DNA from: Clostridiales bacterium
Lineage (GTDB): Bacteria > Bacillota > Clostridia > Oscillospirales > Oscillospiraceae
Direction of reading: 5' to 3'
Assembly: GCA_004555205.1 (NCBI GenBank)
Contig: SFIY01000007.1
Span: 1-64,000 of the forward strand
Length of the DNA stretch: 64,000 nucleotides
Shown here: positions 27,746 to 35,119 of the stretch, piece after piece
How positions within the stretch are numbered: the first letter of the stretch is position 1
Layout: the number at the start of each line of letters is the position of its first letter
The notes under the pieces: generated by a model
Seen by the model: the letters and a program-made list of their open reading frames with translations, nothing else
Databases searched by the model: none
Told to the model about the DNA's origin: nothing
Made by a program: the position numbers and the translations under genes

Positions 27746-28162
27746 TTACAACCCCATTTCTTCCATGGCCTGCTCCAGCGCGCCGGAGGAGAACGCTTCG
27801 CTCTCCAGCTTGGCCCAGCGTTCGGCATTCCAGATCTCCACACGGTCAAAGCTGCCGATGACCACGACTTCTTTCTTTAAGTCCGCATAGCTGCGCAGCG
27901 CAGCAGGGATCAGAATACGGCCCTGTGCGTCCGGTTCACACTCGGCAGCGTTGGCGAATACGATGCGCAGCGCTTTGATCTGGCTGTAGGACATGGTCTT
28001 CAGGCGCTCTTCAAAAGCCGCCCAGCTCTCCTCCGAATAGACCGACAGGCAGTGATCCTGTCCGATGGCCACATGGAATGTGGTGCCCAATTCCTCACGC
28101 AGCTTGGCAGGAATGAACAGACGGCCCTTGGCGTCGATATTATGCGCGTATTGACCCGTCAT
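27746..28162 (-). CDS. mraZ: transcriptional regulator MraZ
   Basis: Double AbrB-fold DNA-binding protein of 138 residues that controls the dcw cluster and itself. The start MTGQYAHNIDAKGRLFIPAKLREEL and the second repeat AAECEPDAQGRILIPAALRSYA are typical. ATG 28162 is fixed by AAGGAGGTG just upstream; the longer open frame to 28444 runs through the promoter and operator and is not translated. A promoter (28269-28297) and GTGGGG repeats (28222-28258) lie upstream. Confidence 0.94.
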   Translation of the reverse strand: MTGQYAHNIDAKGRLFIPAKLREELGTTFHVAIGQDHCLSVYSEESWAAFEERLKTMSYSQIKALRIVFANAAECEPDAQGRILIPAALRSYADLKKEVVVIGSFDRVEIWNAERWAKLESEAFSSGALEQAMEEMGL

Positions 28163-28221
28163 GCTGCCACCTCCTTGCTGCTTCGGATATAAAACGCATT
28201 GTGCGGTTTTATGGGATTGTC

Positions 28222-28258
28222 CCCCACAAATAGGGGCACTTCCCCCACAATTCACCAC
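28222..28258 (-). promoter_or_regulatory. MraZ operator (GTGGGG-type repeats)
   Basis: On the minus strand GTGGTG (28258-28253), GTGGGG (28248-28243) and GTGGGG (28227-28222) are direct repeats spaced 10 and 21 bases, that is on one helix face, between the mraZ promoter and its start codon. MraZ is known to bind TGGG repeats upstream of its own gene, so autoregulation is likely. Confidence 0.6.
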
Positions 28259-28268
28259 TCGTATGCTT

Positions 28269-28297
28269 AGTATACATAATTTGTTTTTCAATTGCAA
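28269..28297 (-). promoter_or_regulatory. sigma-A promoter of the dcw cluster
   Basis: On the minus strand TTGCAA (28297-28292), 17 bases and TATACT (28274-28269). The start site would lie just before the MraZ operator repeats. Confidence 0.65.
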
Positions 28298-28403
28298 GAA
28301 GTTTTTTTCGGGCAAAACGGCCATTTTCCCGGCTTTTCCCGGGAATTTTTTCTCTTTTTTTCCACATTTTTCAAGATGCTTTTCTGTTTGCGGTTGCAAA
28401 GAA

Positions 28404-28435
28404 AGAAACGAGCACCATATATGGTGCTCGTTTCT
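28404..28435 (-). terminator. palindromic hairpin after the coiled-coil gene
   Basis: A 32-base perfect palindrome centred at 28419/28420. The minus-strand flank TTTCTTTGC is only moderately U-rich. It lies between the 28532-29065 gene and the mraZ promoter and probably ends the upstream operon. Confidence 0.55.
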
Positions 28436-28531
28436 GATATCCAATACAATATACAGGCGTTCAAATGCCGCGCTTTTTTATTCTTCTGTTTTTGTGCATT
28501 TTAACGAAATTACTTAATAATTTTCTCTGTT

Positions 28532-29065
28532 TTATTCAGCAGAATTTTCGTCCGCCTTATCATTCACATCACCGCGCAGTTTTTCACGGCCGGCCTGCAT
28601 TTTTTCGGCAGAAGCGGCGCGGAAACGCACGCGGGATTCCTTGACCTCGTCCAAAGCGGCCTGAATGGCCTCTTCCGTGCGGCGCAGGGCGTCCTCGGTG
28701 TAGGTGTTGGCCACCTGGTACAGTTCCTTGGCGCGGTCCTCGGCGCGGCGGATGATCTCCGCGCTCTTCTGGCGTGCCATCTGCAGGGTCTCGCTCTCGG
28801 AAACGATGACCTTGGCATCCAGCTCCGCCTGGCGCAGCATCTTTTCCACTTCCTTCTTGGCCGCGGACACATACTCGTCACGGGCACGCACCAGTTCCTG
28901 CGCCTTCTTCAGCTCCAAAGGCAGTTTGGCGCGGATCTCGTCCAGCAGGTCCAGCGCCTCATCACGGCTGATGACACACTTGTCGGAACTGAAAGCGGCG
29001 CTTTTCGCCTCATCGATCAAACCATAGAGCATATCCAGTAAACGCTGTACATCTTTCTCTTCCAT
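28532..29065 (-). CDS. coiled-coil protein (ATP-synthase-B / DivIVA-like), unknown function
   Basis: Soluble, highly charged protein of 177 residues, almost entirely helical; heptads run from about 45 to 150 (KKAQELVRARDEYVSAAKKEVEKMLRQAELDAKVIVSE). Such proteins next to coaD in Clostridia are usually labelled ATPase or F0-B-like, but no ATP site is present. Its place between coaD and the dcw cluster would suit a cytoskeletal or division role; that is speculative. AAAGGAAG precedes ATG 29065. Confidence 0.75.
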   Translation of the reverse strand: MEEKDVQRLLDMLYGLIDEAKSAAFSSDKCVISRDEALDLLDEIRAKLPLELKKAQELVRARDEYVSAAKKEVEKMLRQAELDAKVIVSESETLQMARQKSAEIIRRAEDRAKELYQVANTYTEDALRRTEEAIQAALDEVKESRVRFRAASAEKMQAGREKLRGDVNDKADENSAE

Positions 29066-29070
29066 CAGAT

Positions 29071-29544
29071 TTACTTCCTTTCTTTCAATTCCTCCGCCAC
29101 CGGTGCGGGTACGTATTGTTCCAAAGGTTGGCCGTATCGGATCATCTCGCGCACCATGGTGCTGCTGAAATGCTGGTAGGGCGCACTGGCAGGCAGCAGC
29201 ACGGTTTCCAGCTCCCGGCAGATCCCCTTGTTGATCAGCGCCTGTTGATATTCCAGGTCAAAATCCGTGCCGTTGCGGACGCCTTTGACCAAAATCGTTG
29301 CCCCCTTGGCCCGGGCGTAGGAAGCCAGCAGACCGCTGTGGGCTTCCACTTCCACATTTTTAAGCTCCCGCACCGAGGCGCGTACCAGCTCCATGCGCTT
29401 TTCCGCATCAAACATCGGGTTTTTGGCACAGTTCGCCATCACGCATACATACACCTTGTCAAAGCAGGCGGCGGCGCGCTGAATAATATCCAAATGTCCC
29501 AGCGTAATCGGGTCAAAGCTGCCGGGATAAACTGCAATTTTCAT
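29071..29544 (-). CDS. coaD: phosphopantetheine adenylyltransferase
   Basis: Penultimate step of coenzyme A synthesis. The 157 residues start YPGSFDPITLGHLDII with the T/HxGH nucleotidyltransferase motif, and FSSTMVREMIRYG is the second conserved site. It is four bases from rsmD, the standard pair in Firmicutes. Confidence 0.96.
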   Translation of the reverse strand: MKIAVYPGSFDPITLGHLDIIQRAAACFDKVYVCVMANCAKNPMFDAEKRMELVRASVRELKNVEVEAHSGLLASYARAKGATILVKGVRNGTDFDLEYQQALINKGICRELETVLLPASAPYQHFSSTMVREMIRYGQPLEQYVPAPVAEELKERK

Positions 29545-29548
29545 AGAG

Positions 29549-30100
29549 TCAGTCCTCGTTTCCGCTGCGATGGTAGACTGTCAGCTTGATCTTCCCGTAC
29601 CTGTATTCGCGATACAGCCTGTACGGCGGCGCCAAAGGCGGCAATTCCTTGTCCGCAGCGCTCTCCGCCACAATTATACCATGCTCGCGGCAAATGTCAA
29701 ACACGGCAATTTGCTCCAGCGCCCGGTCAAGCAGGTCTGAGGCGTACGGCGGGTCCAAAAAGATCAGATCGAACTTCTCGCCTGACTTTAGGTAGGCCAT
29801 GGCATCGCCGCTTTTCACATACGCCCGGTCGCTCAGACCGCAAACCGCCAGATTCTCACGAATCAGCTTCACCGCGTCGGCACGACGGTCCACAAACACA
29901 GCCTCCCGGGCGCCGCGGCTGAGTGCCTCGATCCCCAGTTGGCCTGTACCGGCAAACAGGTCCAATACGCGCCGTCCTTCAATGTCAAACTGGATGATGG
30001 AAAACAGGCTCTCCTTCACCTTACCGGTGGTAGGCCGGGTTTCCAATCCCTCCAGCTCTTTCAGCCGTCTGCCCCTGGCAGTTCCCGTAATCACACGCAT
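29549..30100 (-). CDS. rsmD: 16S rRNA (guanine966-N2)-methyltransferase RsmD
   Basis: AdoMet methyltransferase of 183 residues. The N-terminus RVITGTARGRRLKELEGLETRPTTGKVKESLFSII, the AdoMet loop LDLFAGTGQLGIEALSRGA and the catalytic DLIFLDPPYAS are diagnostic. ATG 30100 is used because AGGA lies nine bases before it; it then overlaps none of the upstream gene. Confidence 0.94.
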   Translation of the reverse strand: MRVITGTARGRRLKELEGLETRPTTGKVKESLFSIIQFDIEGRRVLDLFAGTGQLGIEALSRGAREAVFVDRRADAVKLIRENLAVCGLSDRAYVKSGDAMAYLKSGEKFDLIFLDPPYASDLLDRALEQIAVFDICREHGIIVAESAADKELPPLAPPYRLYREYRYGKIKLTVYHRSGNED

Positions 30101-30113
30101 CGTTTCCATCCTC

Positions 30114-30974
30114 TCATTCCCCACGCGGGTCAAACTTTTCAAAAATCACCAGACAGTTGTCCCTTTCCAGCGCCGTCATCTTCTGCTTAGAGCGCACTGT
30201 CCAGCTAACTTCCTGCACTTTGTAGAATTTCCTGCACCACCGCAGGGATATATTGTCCCGATCCAGGTGATTATACGCAATAAAATCCGGCTTCCCCAGG
30301 AAATTCATCAGCAGCCGGCTCAGCAAAAACAGCGTCAGCTTACTCTGACCGCTTCCCTGTCCGTCCCGCAGCAGGTTCCCCGAAAGCTGTCCGCGCACGA
30401 TCTCAGGCCGATGCTTTTTCAGCCACCGCAAGCACCGTGGGTCGAAAGACTCCACGCAGTAGGCGACGCGGTATCGGTCCAGCACGGCGCAGGCCGCCTC
30501 TGCCAGCTCGTTGTAGTTGCCGCGCTCGGATTTCAGCTCCACAATCAGTGGCGTCTTGCCCTCAAACAGGGGTAAGACCTCCTCCAGCAGGGGGATCCGT
30601 TCCTCCGTCCCCTCCAGGCGGTACTGCTTCAGCTCCTCCGCTGTCAGATCCTCCACCAGCACCTCCGCACCGGCCGTACGTTTGAGACTGGCGTCATGGA
30701 TCACTGCCAGATGCCCGTCGCGCATCAAGTGCACATCCAGCTCCGCACCGTAATGATACGCAACGGCACGGCGAAAGGCCGCCATGGAGTTCTCGGGGAT
30801 CTGCGGCTGATCGTGATAGCCCCGGTGGGCATAGCGCCACAGGCGCAGGAATTTCCACCGGGGATGTCCCTTCCGGCACTGCAGCAAAAGCGTATACAGT
30901 TCAAAAAGAATCAATATAATGAGTATTATAAGCAATATATACATCTTTTTATGAATCCAACTCCTCCAACGCAT
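30114..30974 (-). CDS. membrane-anchored glycerophosphodiester phosphodiesterase
   Basis: Hydrolyses glycerophosphodiesters to glycerol-3-phosphate and an alcohol. An N-terminal membrane helix (YILLIILIILILFELY) precedes a GDPD barrel with AHRGYHDQPQIPENSMAAF (catalytic His), ELDVHLMRDGHLAVIHDASLKRTAG (metal Glu/Asp and second His) and IVELKS. ATG 30974 has AGGGA upstream; ATG 30944, directly before the helix, is also possible. It overlaps the transporter gene upstream, so uptake and use of a phosphodiester or sugar may be linked. Confidence 0.85.
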   Translation of the reverse strand: MRWRSWIHKKMYILLIILIILILFELYTLLLQCRKGHPRWKFLRLWRYAHRGYHDQPQIPENSMAAFRRAVAYHYGAELDVHLMRDGHLAVIHDASLKRTAGAEVLVEDLTAEELKQYRLEGTEERIPLLEEVLPLFEGKTPLIVELKSERGNYNELAEAACAVLDRYRVAYCVESFDPRCLRWLKKHRPEIVRGQLSGNLLRDGQGSGQSKLTLFLLSRLLMNFLGKPDFIAYNHLDRDNISLRWCRKFYKVQEVSWTVRSKQKMTALERDNCLVIFEKFDPRGE

Positions 30975-32499
30975 CCAGTCCCTGTTTGGCGGCAGGCTTG
31001 CCGTCACCGTGATGCACCTGCAGCATGGTCACGAATGCCAGCGCCACAAAGACGGCCGCATAGGGGAACAGCACGCGCATACCCAGCTTGTCCATCAGCA
31101 GGCCCGACAGCATGGGTGTTGTCACCTGTGCCGCCATGGAGGCGGTGTAGTAAAAGCCGGTATACTTACCCACATTGCCGCCGGAGCACATCTCCACCAC
31201 CATGGGGAAGGAATTGACATTGATGGTGGCCCAGGCAATACCTGCCAGAGCAAACATCACATTCATCAGCATGGTCGGGCTGTCGGCATCCATGAACGAC
31301 GCCGTGCCGAAGGCCACGGTCAGCATGACAACGCCTGCCAGAATCGTTTTCCTGCGTCCCACCTTGGAGGCGATAAAGCCCACCGGCAGATAGGCGATGA
31401 TCGCGGCGGCCTGGGCGATAATCAGCGTCAGGTTATAGTCCTTATGTAAAATATTGCTGGCATAGACGGAGTATTTGGAGGTCACGGCATTATAGCCGAA
31501 GAACCACAGCACGATGGACAGCAGCAGGAAGATCAGCGACTTCACCTCGTCCGCCGTCAGCTTGCGCTCTTCGCCGCTGACCGTTTCTTCCTCCTCGATG
31601 CCGTAGCTCACGCTGTCGCGCTGCATCTCCTCGGCCCATTCCACCTCGCGGACGGTCAGCATAAAAATCACCAGTGCCGCCAGCATAATGGCGGCAATCA
31701 CGCCGAAGTAGCCGGTATAGCTCATCAGGGAGTTGCGCACGGCACTGGTGGCAAACACCATACCCAGCGCCAGCACTAGGATACCGCCGGCGCTGCCCAT
31801 CAGGTTGATCACGGCGTTTGCCTTTGAGCGCAGCGGCTTCATGGTCACATCAGGCATCAGCGCCACCGCCGGCGAGCGGAAGATCGCCATGGCGATCAGA
31901 ATCACCAGCAGCAGGGCAATAAAGAAAACCAGTGTAGCGGGGCTCTCCGCCGTGATCTGCCATGCGTAGGCCTGGCGGGCCGGCACCACATAGTTGGTGT
32001 AATCGGGGTTGGTGACGGTCTTTTCCCCGTTGACGGTCTGGCTTCTGATCGCCGTAAACTCCTCCTGCGTGAACTTCTCACCTAGGACGAATTTCTCACC
32101 GCCGGGCGTCAGCAGGGTCTCCTTCGCTTCCTTTTCGTAGATGACGCTCAGCGCAGCGGGGTCATCGATAGCGGACACATCGCGGATATGCCGGAGCTGT
32201 GCGTTATCCACGAAGGACAGCGCAATCAGCATGACCGCCGCGATCAGCGTGCCGATGACGATAAACGGCGTGCGGCGGCCGTGCTTGCTCCGGTGCTTGT
32301 CGGAAATCGCGCCGAACAGCGGCAGCATAAACAGCGCCAGCACATTATCCAGCGCCATAATCACGCCTGACCAGGTCTGGGACATACCGAACTTGTTGGT
32401 CAAAATCAGGGGGATCGTGTTGTCGTAGGCCTGCCAGAAAGCGCAGATGAGAAAGAACGCAAAGCCCACAAAAATCGTGCGTTTATAATTCAGCTTCAT
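30949..32499 (-). CDS. MFS transporter, SLC45/GPH-like
   Basis: Twelve-helix transporter of 516 residues. FRSPAVALMPDVTMKPLRSKANAVINLMGSAGG is characteristic of the sucrose/SLC45-like branch of MFS carriers, so a disaccharide or glycoside is a reasonable guess. An extra hydrophilic region of roughly 80 residues (about 105-185) lies between two helices. ATG 32499 is fixed by TGGAGG and overlaps the HAD stop as ATGA. It is the middle gene of the HAD-MFS-GDPD run. Confidence 0.82.
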   Translation of the reverse strand: MKLNYKRTIFVGFAFFLICAFWQAYDNTIPLILTNKFGMSQTWSGVIMALDNVLALFMLPLFGAISDKHRSKHGRRTPFIVIGTLIAAVMLIALSFVDNAQLRHIRDVSAIDDPAALSVIYEKEAKETLLTPGGEKFVLGEKFTQEEFTAIRSQTVNGEKTVTNPDYTNYVVPARQAYAWQITAESPATLVFFIALLLVILIAMAIFRSPAVALMPDVTMKPLRSKANAVINLMGSAGGILVLALGMVFATSAVRNSLMSYTGYFGVIAAIMLAALVIFMLTVREVEWAEEMQRDSVSYGIEEEETVSGEERKLTADEVKSLIFLLLSIVLWFFGYNAVTSKYSVYASNILHKDYNLTLIIAQAAAIIAYLPVGFIASKVGRRKTILAGVVMLTVAFGTASFMDADSPTMLMNVMFALAGIAWATINVNSFPMVVEMCSGGNVGKYTGFYYTASMAAQVTTPMLSGLLMDKLGMRVLFPYAAVFVALAFVTMLQVHHGDGKPAAKQGLDALEELDS

Positions 32500-33296
32500 A
32501 TCTTGTCCTCCAGTTGGCGGTACATGGTACCGATATTGGGAAACACCCATGTAGGGTGAATATGATAGGTTTCGATGTCGGCCTCCGTCCCCTCGCCGGA
32601 AAGCACGAACACGCTGTCGATTCCGGCATTGACGCCGCAGGCAATGTCCGTATACAGCCGGTCACCGACGATCACCGTTTCCTCTTTCCTGCAGCCGGTG
32701 CGCTCCAGGGCAAGCTCCACCATGGCGCTTTGGGGCTTGCCGATCACCACCGGACGGCGCTTGGTGGCGCGGTAGAGCATCTCGCATACGCTGCCGCAAT
32801 CGGGCACACTGCCGTACCATGTAGGGCAGACCCAATCGGGATTGGTGGCCACAAAATCCACGCCGCGGCCAAGCAAAATGCACGCATCCTCCAGCTTTTG
32901 GAAGGTAAGCTCCCTGTCAAAGCCGCACAGCAGCACATCAATGTCCTCCTCCAGACGGTCGGTAACGGGAATCCCCGCCGCGGATAGCTGCGCTTGGAAC
33001 GAGCGCGTACCGAACACATAGCATTTCCTGCCCGGCAGCTTTTCCTGCAGATAGCGGATGGTGGCGTCCACCGAGGTCACAAAGTCGTCCTTTTCCGCCG
33101 CGATGCCCATGCGCCGCAGCTTTTCGATGTAACCCTCCACGCCTCTGGAGGAATTGTTGGTCAAAAAGAGACAGCGGCCGCCGCTTTCCCTGACATAGCG
33201 CAGAAAATCCGTCACGCCGTCAAATAACTGCTCGTCCAGATAGATCGTGCCGTCCATATCCAGCAAAAACAGCCGCTTTAAGCGCAAATCGCGCAC
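32496..33296 (-). CDS. HAD-IIA family phosphatase (NagD-like)
   Basis: Haloacid-dehalogenase-type phosphatase of 266 residues: nucleophile motif LFLLDMDGTIYLDE, motif II LFLTNNSS, motif III KPQSAMVE and motif IV VGDRLYTDIACGVNAGI. Family members dephosphorylate small sugar phosphates or nucleotides. The start is placed at GTG 33296 because GAGGGAAG precedes it and a TATAAT at 33326-33321 lies inside the longer frame. It is the first gene of an operon that continues through MFS, GDPD, rsmD, coaD and the coiled-coil gene. Confidence 0.85.
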   Translation of the reverse strand: MRDLRLKRLFLLDMDGTIYLDEQLFDGVTDFLRYVRESGGRCLFLTNNSSRGVEGYIEKLRRMGIAAEKDDFVTSVDATIRYLQEKLPGRKCYVFGTRSFQAQLSAAGIPVTDRLEEDIDVLLCGFDRELTFQKLEDACILLGRGVDFVATNPDWVCPTWYGSVPDCGSVCEMLYRATKRRPVVIGKPQSAMVELALERTGCRKEETVIVGDRLYTDIACGVNAGIDSVFVLSGEGTEADIETYHIHPTWVFPNIGTMYRQLEDKI

Positions 33297-33320
33297 CGTA
33301 CCACTTCCCTCATGCCAATA

Positions 33321-33326
33321 ATTATA
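33321..33326 (-). promoter_or_regulatory. likely -10 element of the HAD operon
   Basis: Perfect TATAAT on the minus strand, 25 bases before the GTG start, preceded by TG. A good -35 at the normal distance is not seen, so it may act as a TG-assisted promoter. Confidence 0.4.
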
Positions 33327-33341
33327 CATGGTAAGCATAAC

Positions 33342-33377
33342 ACAAAGCCGTTTCACTGGCAAGTAAAACGGCTTTGT
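33342..33377 (-). repeat. hairpin after spoVAF
   Basis: Twelve-bp stem ACAAAGCCGTTT / AAACGGCTTTGT with a twelve-base loop, just past the spoVAF-like gene and ahead of the HAD promoter. It is placed like a terminator but lacks a U-run. Confidence 0.45.
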
Positions 33378-33389
33378 ATCGCGTAATTT

Positions 33390-34796
33390 TTATGTGTTTT
33401 TTCGGCTGATCGGACGGCGGTGCAGCAGCGCTTTCAAGTCCTTGCCGTTGAACGGGATCAGCGGATATAAATAGCCATGCCCTGCCAGCGGTTTCGCCGT
33501 GGCGATCAACAGCACGATACCCACCACGCCGATGGCAAATCCGATCCAGTCTGCCACAAAAATCAAAATCAGCAGCGACATACGGCTGAGCTTGCTGGCA
33601 TAGCTCAGCTCAAAGCTGTGCTGGGCATAGTCCGCCACCGCCACAAAGGCCATATACACCAGCACCTCCGGCACCAGCCAGCGGGCCTGCACGGCAAAAT
33701 CGCCCAGAATCAGCGCACCGAGCATACTGAAGGCATTACTCAGCGCATTGGGCGTATTCAGCGAGGCGAGCTTCAGTATATCCACAATAAACTCTACCAG
33801 CAAAAGCTGTACGATCAGGGGCACGAAGTATTCTTCGTTGATGCGCAGAAATTGCAGGTGCTCATTTAAGCGGTCCGGTGATTTCATCAGCAAATACCAC
33901 AGCGGCGTAATGAAAATGGTCAGAAAATTGACCACCAGCCGCACGATCTGCAAATACGAGCCGATCAGCGGCGGGAAGTAGTAATCGTTGATCTCCTCGG
34001 CAAAGCGGAAGATGGTGACCGGCAGCAGCATGGCGGCAGGAGAGTTGTCGATCATCACCAGTATATCCCCCTCCATGATACTGGCCGTGGCCACATCGGG
34101 CCGCTCGGTATAGCGCACCTTAGGAAACGGGTTGTACCACTGTTTGGGTGCGATGGCCTCGGCAATACTCTCCTGGCTCATGGCGATGGAGTGCACGTCG
34201 ATGGATGCCAGCTTGGTGCGAAGCTCCTGCAAAAGCAGGCGGTCTACTTTGTTCTCCAGATAGCACAGGGCAATGTCTGTCTTGGACTCCTCACTGATCT
34301 GCAGGCGTTCCAGTGTCAGCTCCGTGTCGCGGATACGGCGGCGCAGCAGCGCGGCATTTTCCATGATGTTCTCCACAAAGCCGTCGTGACTGCCGCGCAG
34401 CACCTTGCTGCTGTCCGGCTCCTCCACACTGCGCACGGGAAAATGCTTGGCGTCCATGACAATACCGCCGTCAATGCCGTCGATGATCAGCAGCGTCTTG
34501 CCGGAAAACACTGCCGTTACAGCTTTCATCCGTTCCGTCTCTGTGGACGCATCGCAGGCACTGACATAGCCGTCTACGAAGTCCTGCGCCGTTTTTACCT
34601 CTTTCAGATCCTTGATCTTCAGCCATACGGCGATCATGCGCTCGAGCATTTGGTCCTCGGCATAACCGTTGACCACCCACAGCTTTGCCTGTTTGCCGCC
34701 AATGCGCAGCGACCTGCCTACCATGTCAAAGCTGCGCCCTACGCCCAGTAATTCATCCAGCGCTGCGGTGCGCGCAGCGAAATCCTGCCCCTTCAT
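33390..34796 (-). CDS. spoVAF: SpoVAF/GerA-family spore germination protein
   Basis: Membrane protein of 468 residues of the GerABKA family. A soluble N-terminal region (about 1-255) with LLIIDGIDGGIVMDAKHFPVRSVEEPDSSKVLRGSHDGFVENIMENAALLRRRIRD is followed by about five membrane helices. In Bacillus SpoVAF partners SpoVAE and modulates germinant-receptor signalling and calcium-dipicolinate release. Here it stands alone, without other spoVA genes, behind its own sigma-G-like promoter (34822-34852). GGAGG precedes ATG 34796. A germinant-receptor A subunit is the alternative call. Confidence 0.85.
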   Translation of the reverse strand: MKGQDFAARTAALDELLGVGRSFDMVGRSLRIGGKQAKLWVVNGYAEDQMLERMIAVWLKIKDLKEVKTAQDFVDGYVSACDASTETERMKAVTAVFSGKTLLIIDGIDGGIVMDAKHFPVRSVEEPDSSKVLRGSHDGFVENIMENAALLRRRIRDTELTLERLQISEESKTDIALCYLENKVDRLLLQELRTKLASIDVHSIAMSQESIAEAIAPKQWYNPFPKVRYTERPDVATASIMEGDILVMIDNSPAAMLLPVTIFRFAEEINDYYFPPLIGSYLQIVRLVVNFLTIFITPLWYLLMKSPDRLNEHLQFLRINEEYFVPLIVQLLLVEFIVDILKLASLNTPNALSNAFSMLGALILGDFAVQARWLVPEVLVYMAFVAVADYAQHSFELSYASKLSRMSLLILIFVADWIGFAIGVVGIVLLIATAKPLAGHGYLYPLIPFNGKDLKALLHRRPISRKNT

Positions 34797-34821
34797 TGCC
34801 TGCCTCCTGCCTGTTTTTTGT

Positions 34822-34852
34822 TAGTATGGCAGGCTCTTGCCGTCATTATGCA
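34822..34852 (-). promoter_or_regulatory. sigma-G (forespore) type promoter of spoVAF
   Basis: On the minus strand TGCATA (34852-34847), 18 bases and CATACTA (34828-34822). Both elements match the Bacillus sigma-G consensus (TGMATA, CATACTA). The start codon lies 26 bases downstream, and the gene product is a spore protein, so forespore expression is likely. Confidence 0.6.
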
Positions 34853-34854
34853 AA

Positions 34855-34881
34855 GCAGAGCGGGCCACCGGCCCGCTCTGC
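34855..34881 (-). terminator. terminator of the 62-residue gene
   Basis: Twelve-bp GC-rich stem GCAGAGCGGGCC / GGCCCGCTCTGC with loop ACC. The plus flank is TTGTTTTT; the minus flank TTTGCATAAT is weaker. It separates the small gene from the spoVAF promoter. Confidence 0.6.
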
Positions 34882-34887
34882 TTGTTT

Positions 34888-35076
34888 TTACTTGATGTTT
34901 CCGGTCAACGAGTTGACATAATGCTGCATCTCCGCCTTGGAGCGAATCTGATGCGTACCCTCCACGAATTGACGCTGCTCATCGGCAGACATCCCCATGA
35001 AGTAATTCATTGCCACCGGGTTGTTGGCCAGCGCCATCCCCAAACCCATGGGCAGCTCTTCCAAGAAACGATCCAT
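34888..35076 (-). CDS. small protein of unknown function
   Basis: Sixty-two residues, no membrane segment or signal. The C-terminal half (MSADEQRQFVEGTHQIRSKAEMQHYVNSL) looks helical and charged. GAGAGGTG precedes ATG 35076 and a hairpin follows the stop, so it is a well-delimited gene. I do not recognise the family. It lies next to spoVAF but has its own terminator. Confidence 0.65.
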   Translation of the reverse strand: MDRFLEELPMGLGMALANNPVAMNYFMGMSADEQRQFVEGTHQIRSKAEMQHYVNSLTGNIK

Positions 35077-35119
35077 TGTCTATCACCTCTCGGTCATAGG
35101 TTGTGTCGCACCTCGGGGA

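Noticed and set aside
27746..28444. Long form of MraZ (232 residues)
   Set aside because: The extra N-terminus would cover the promoter and operator; the 138-residue form matches the family and has AAGGAGGTG.
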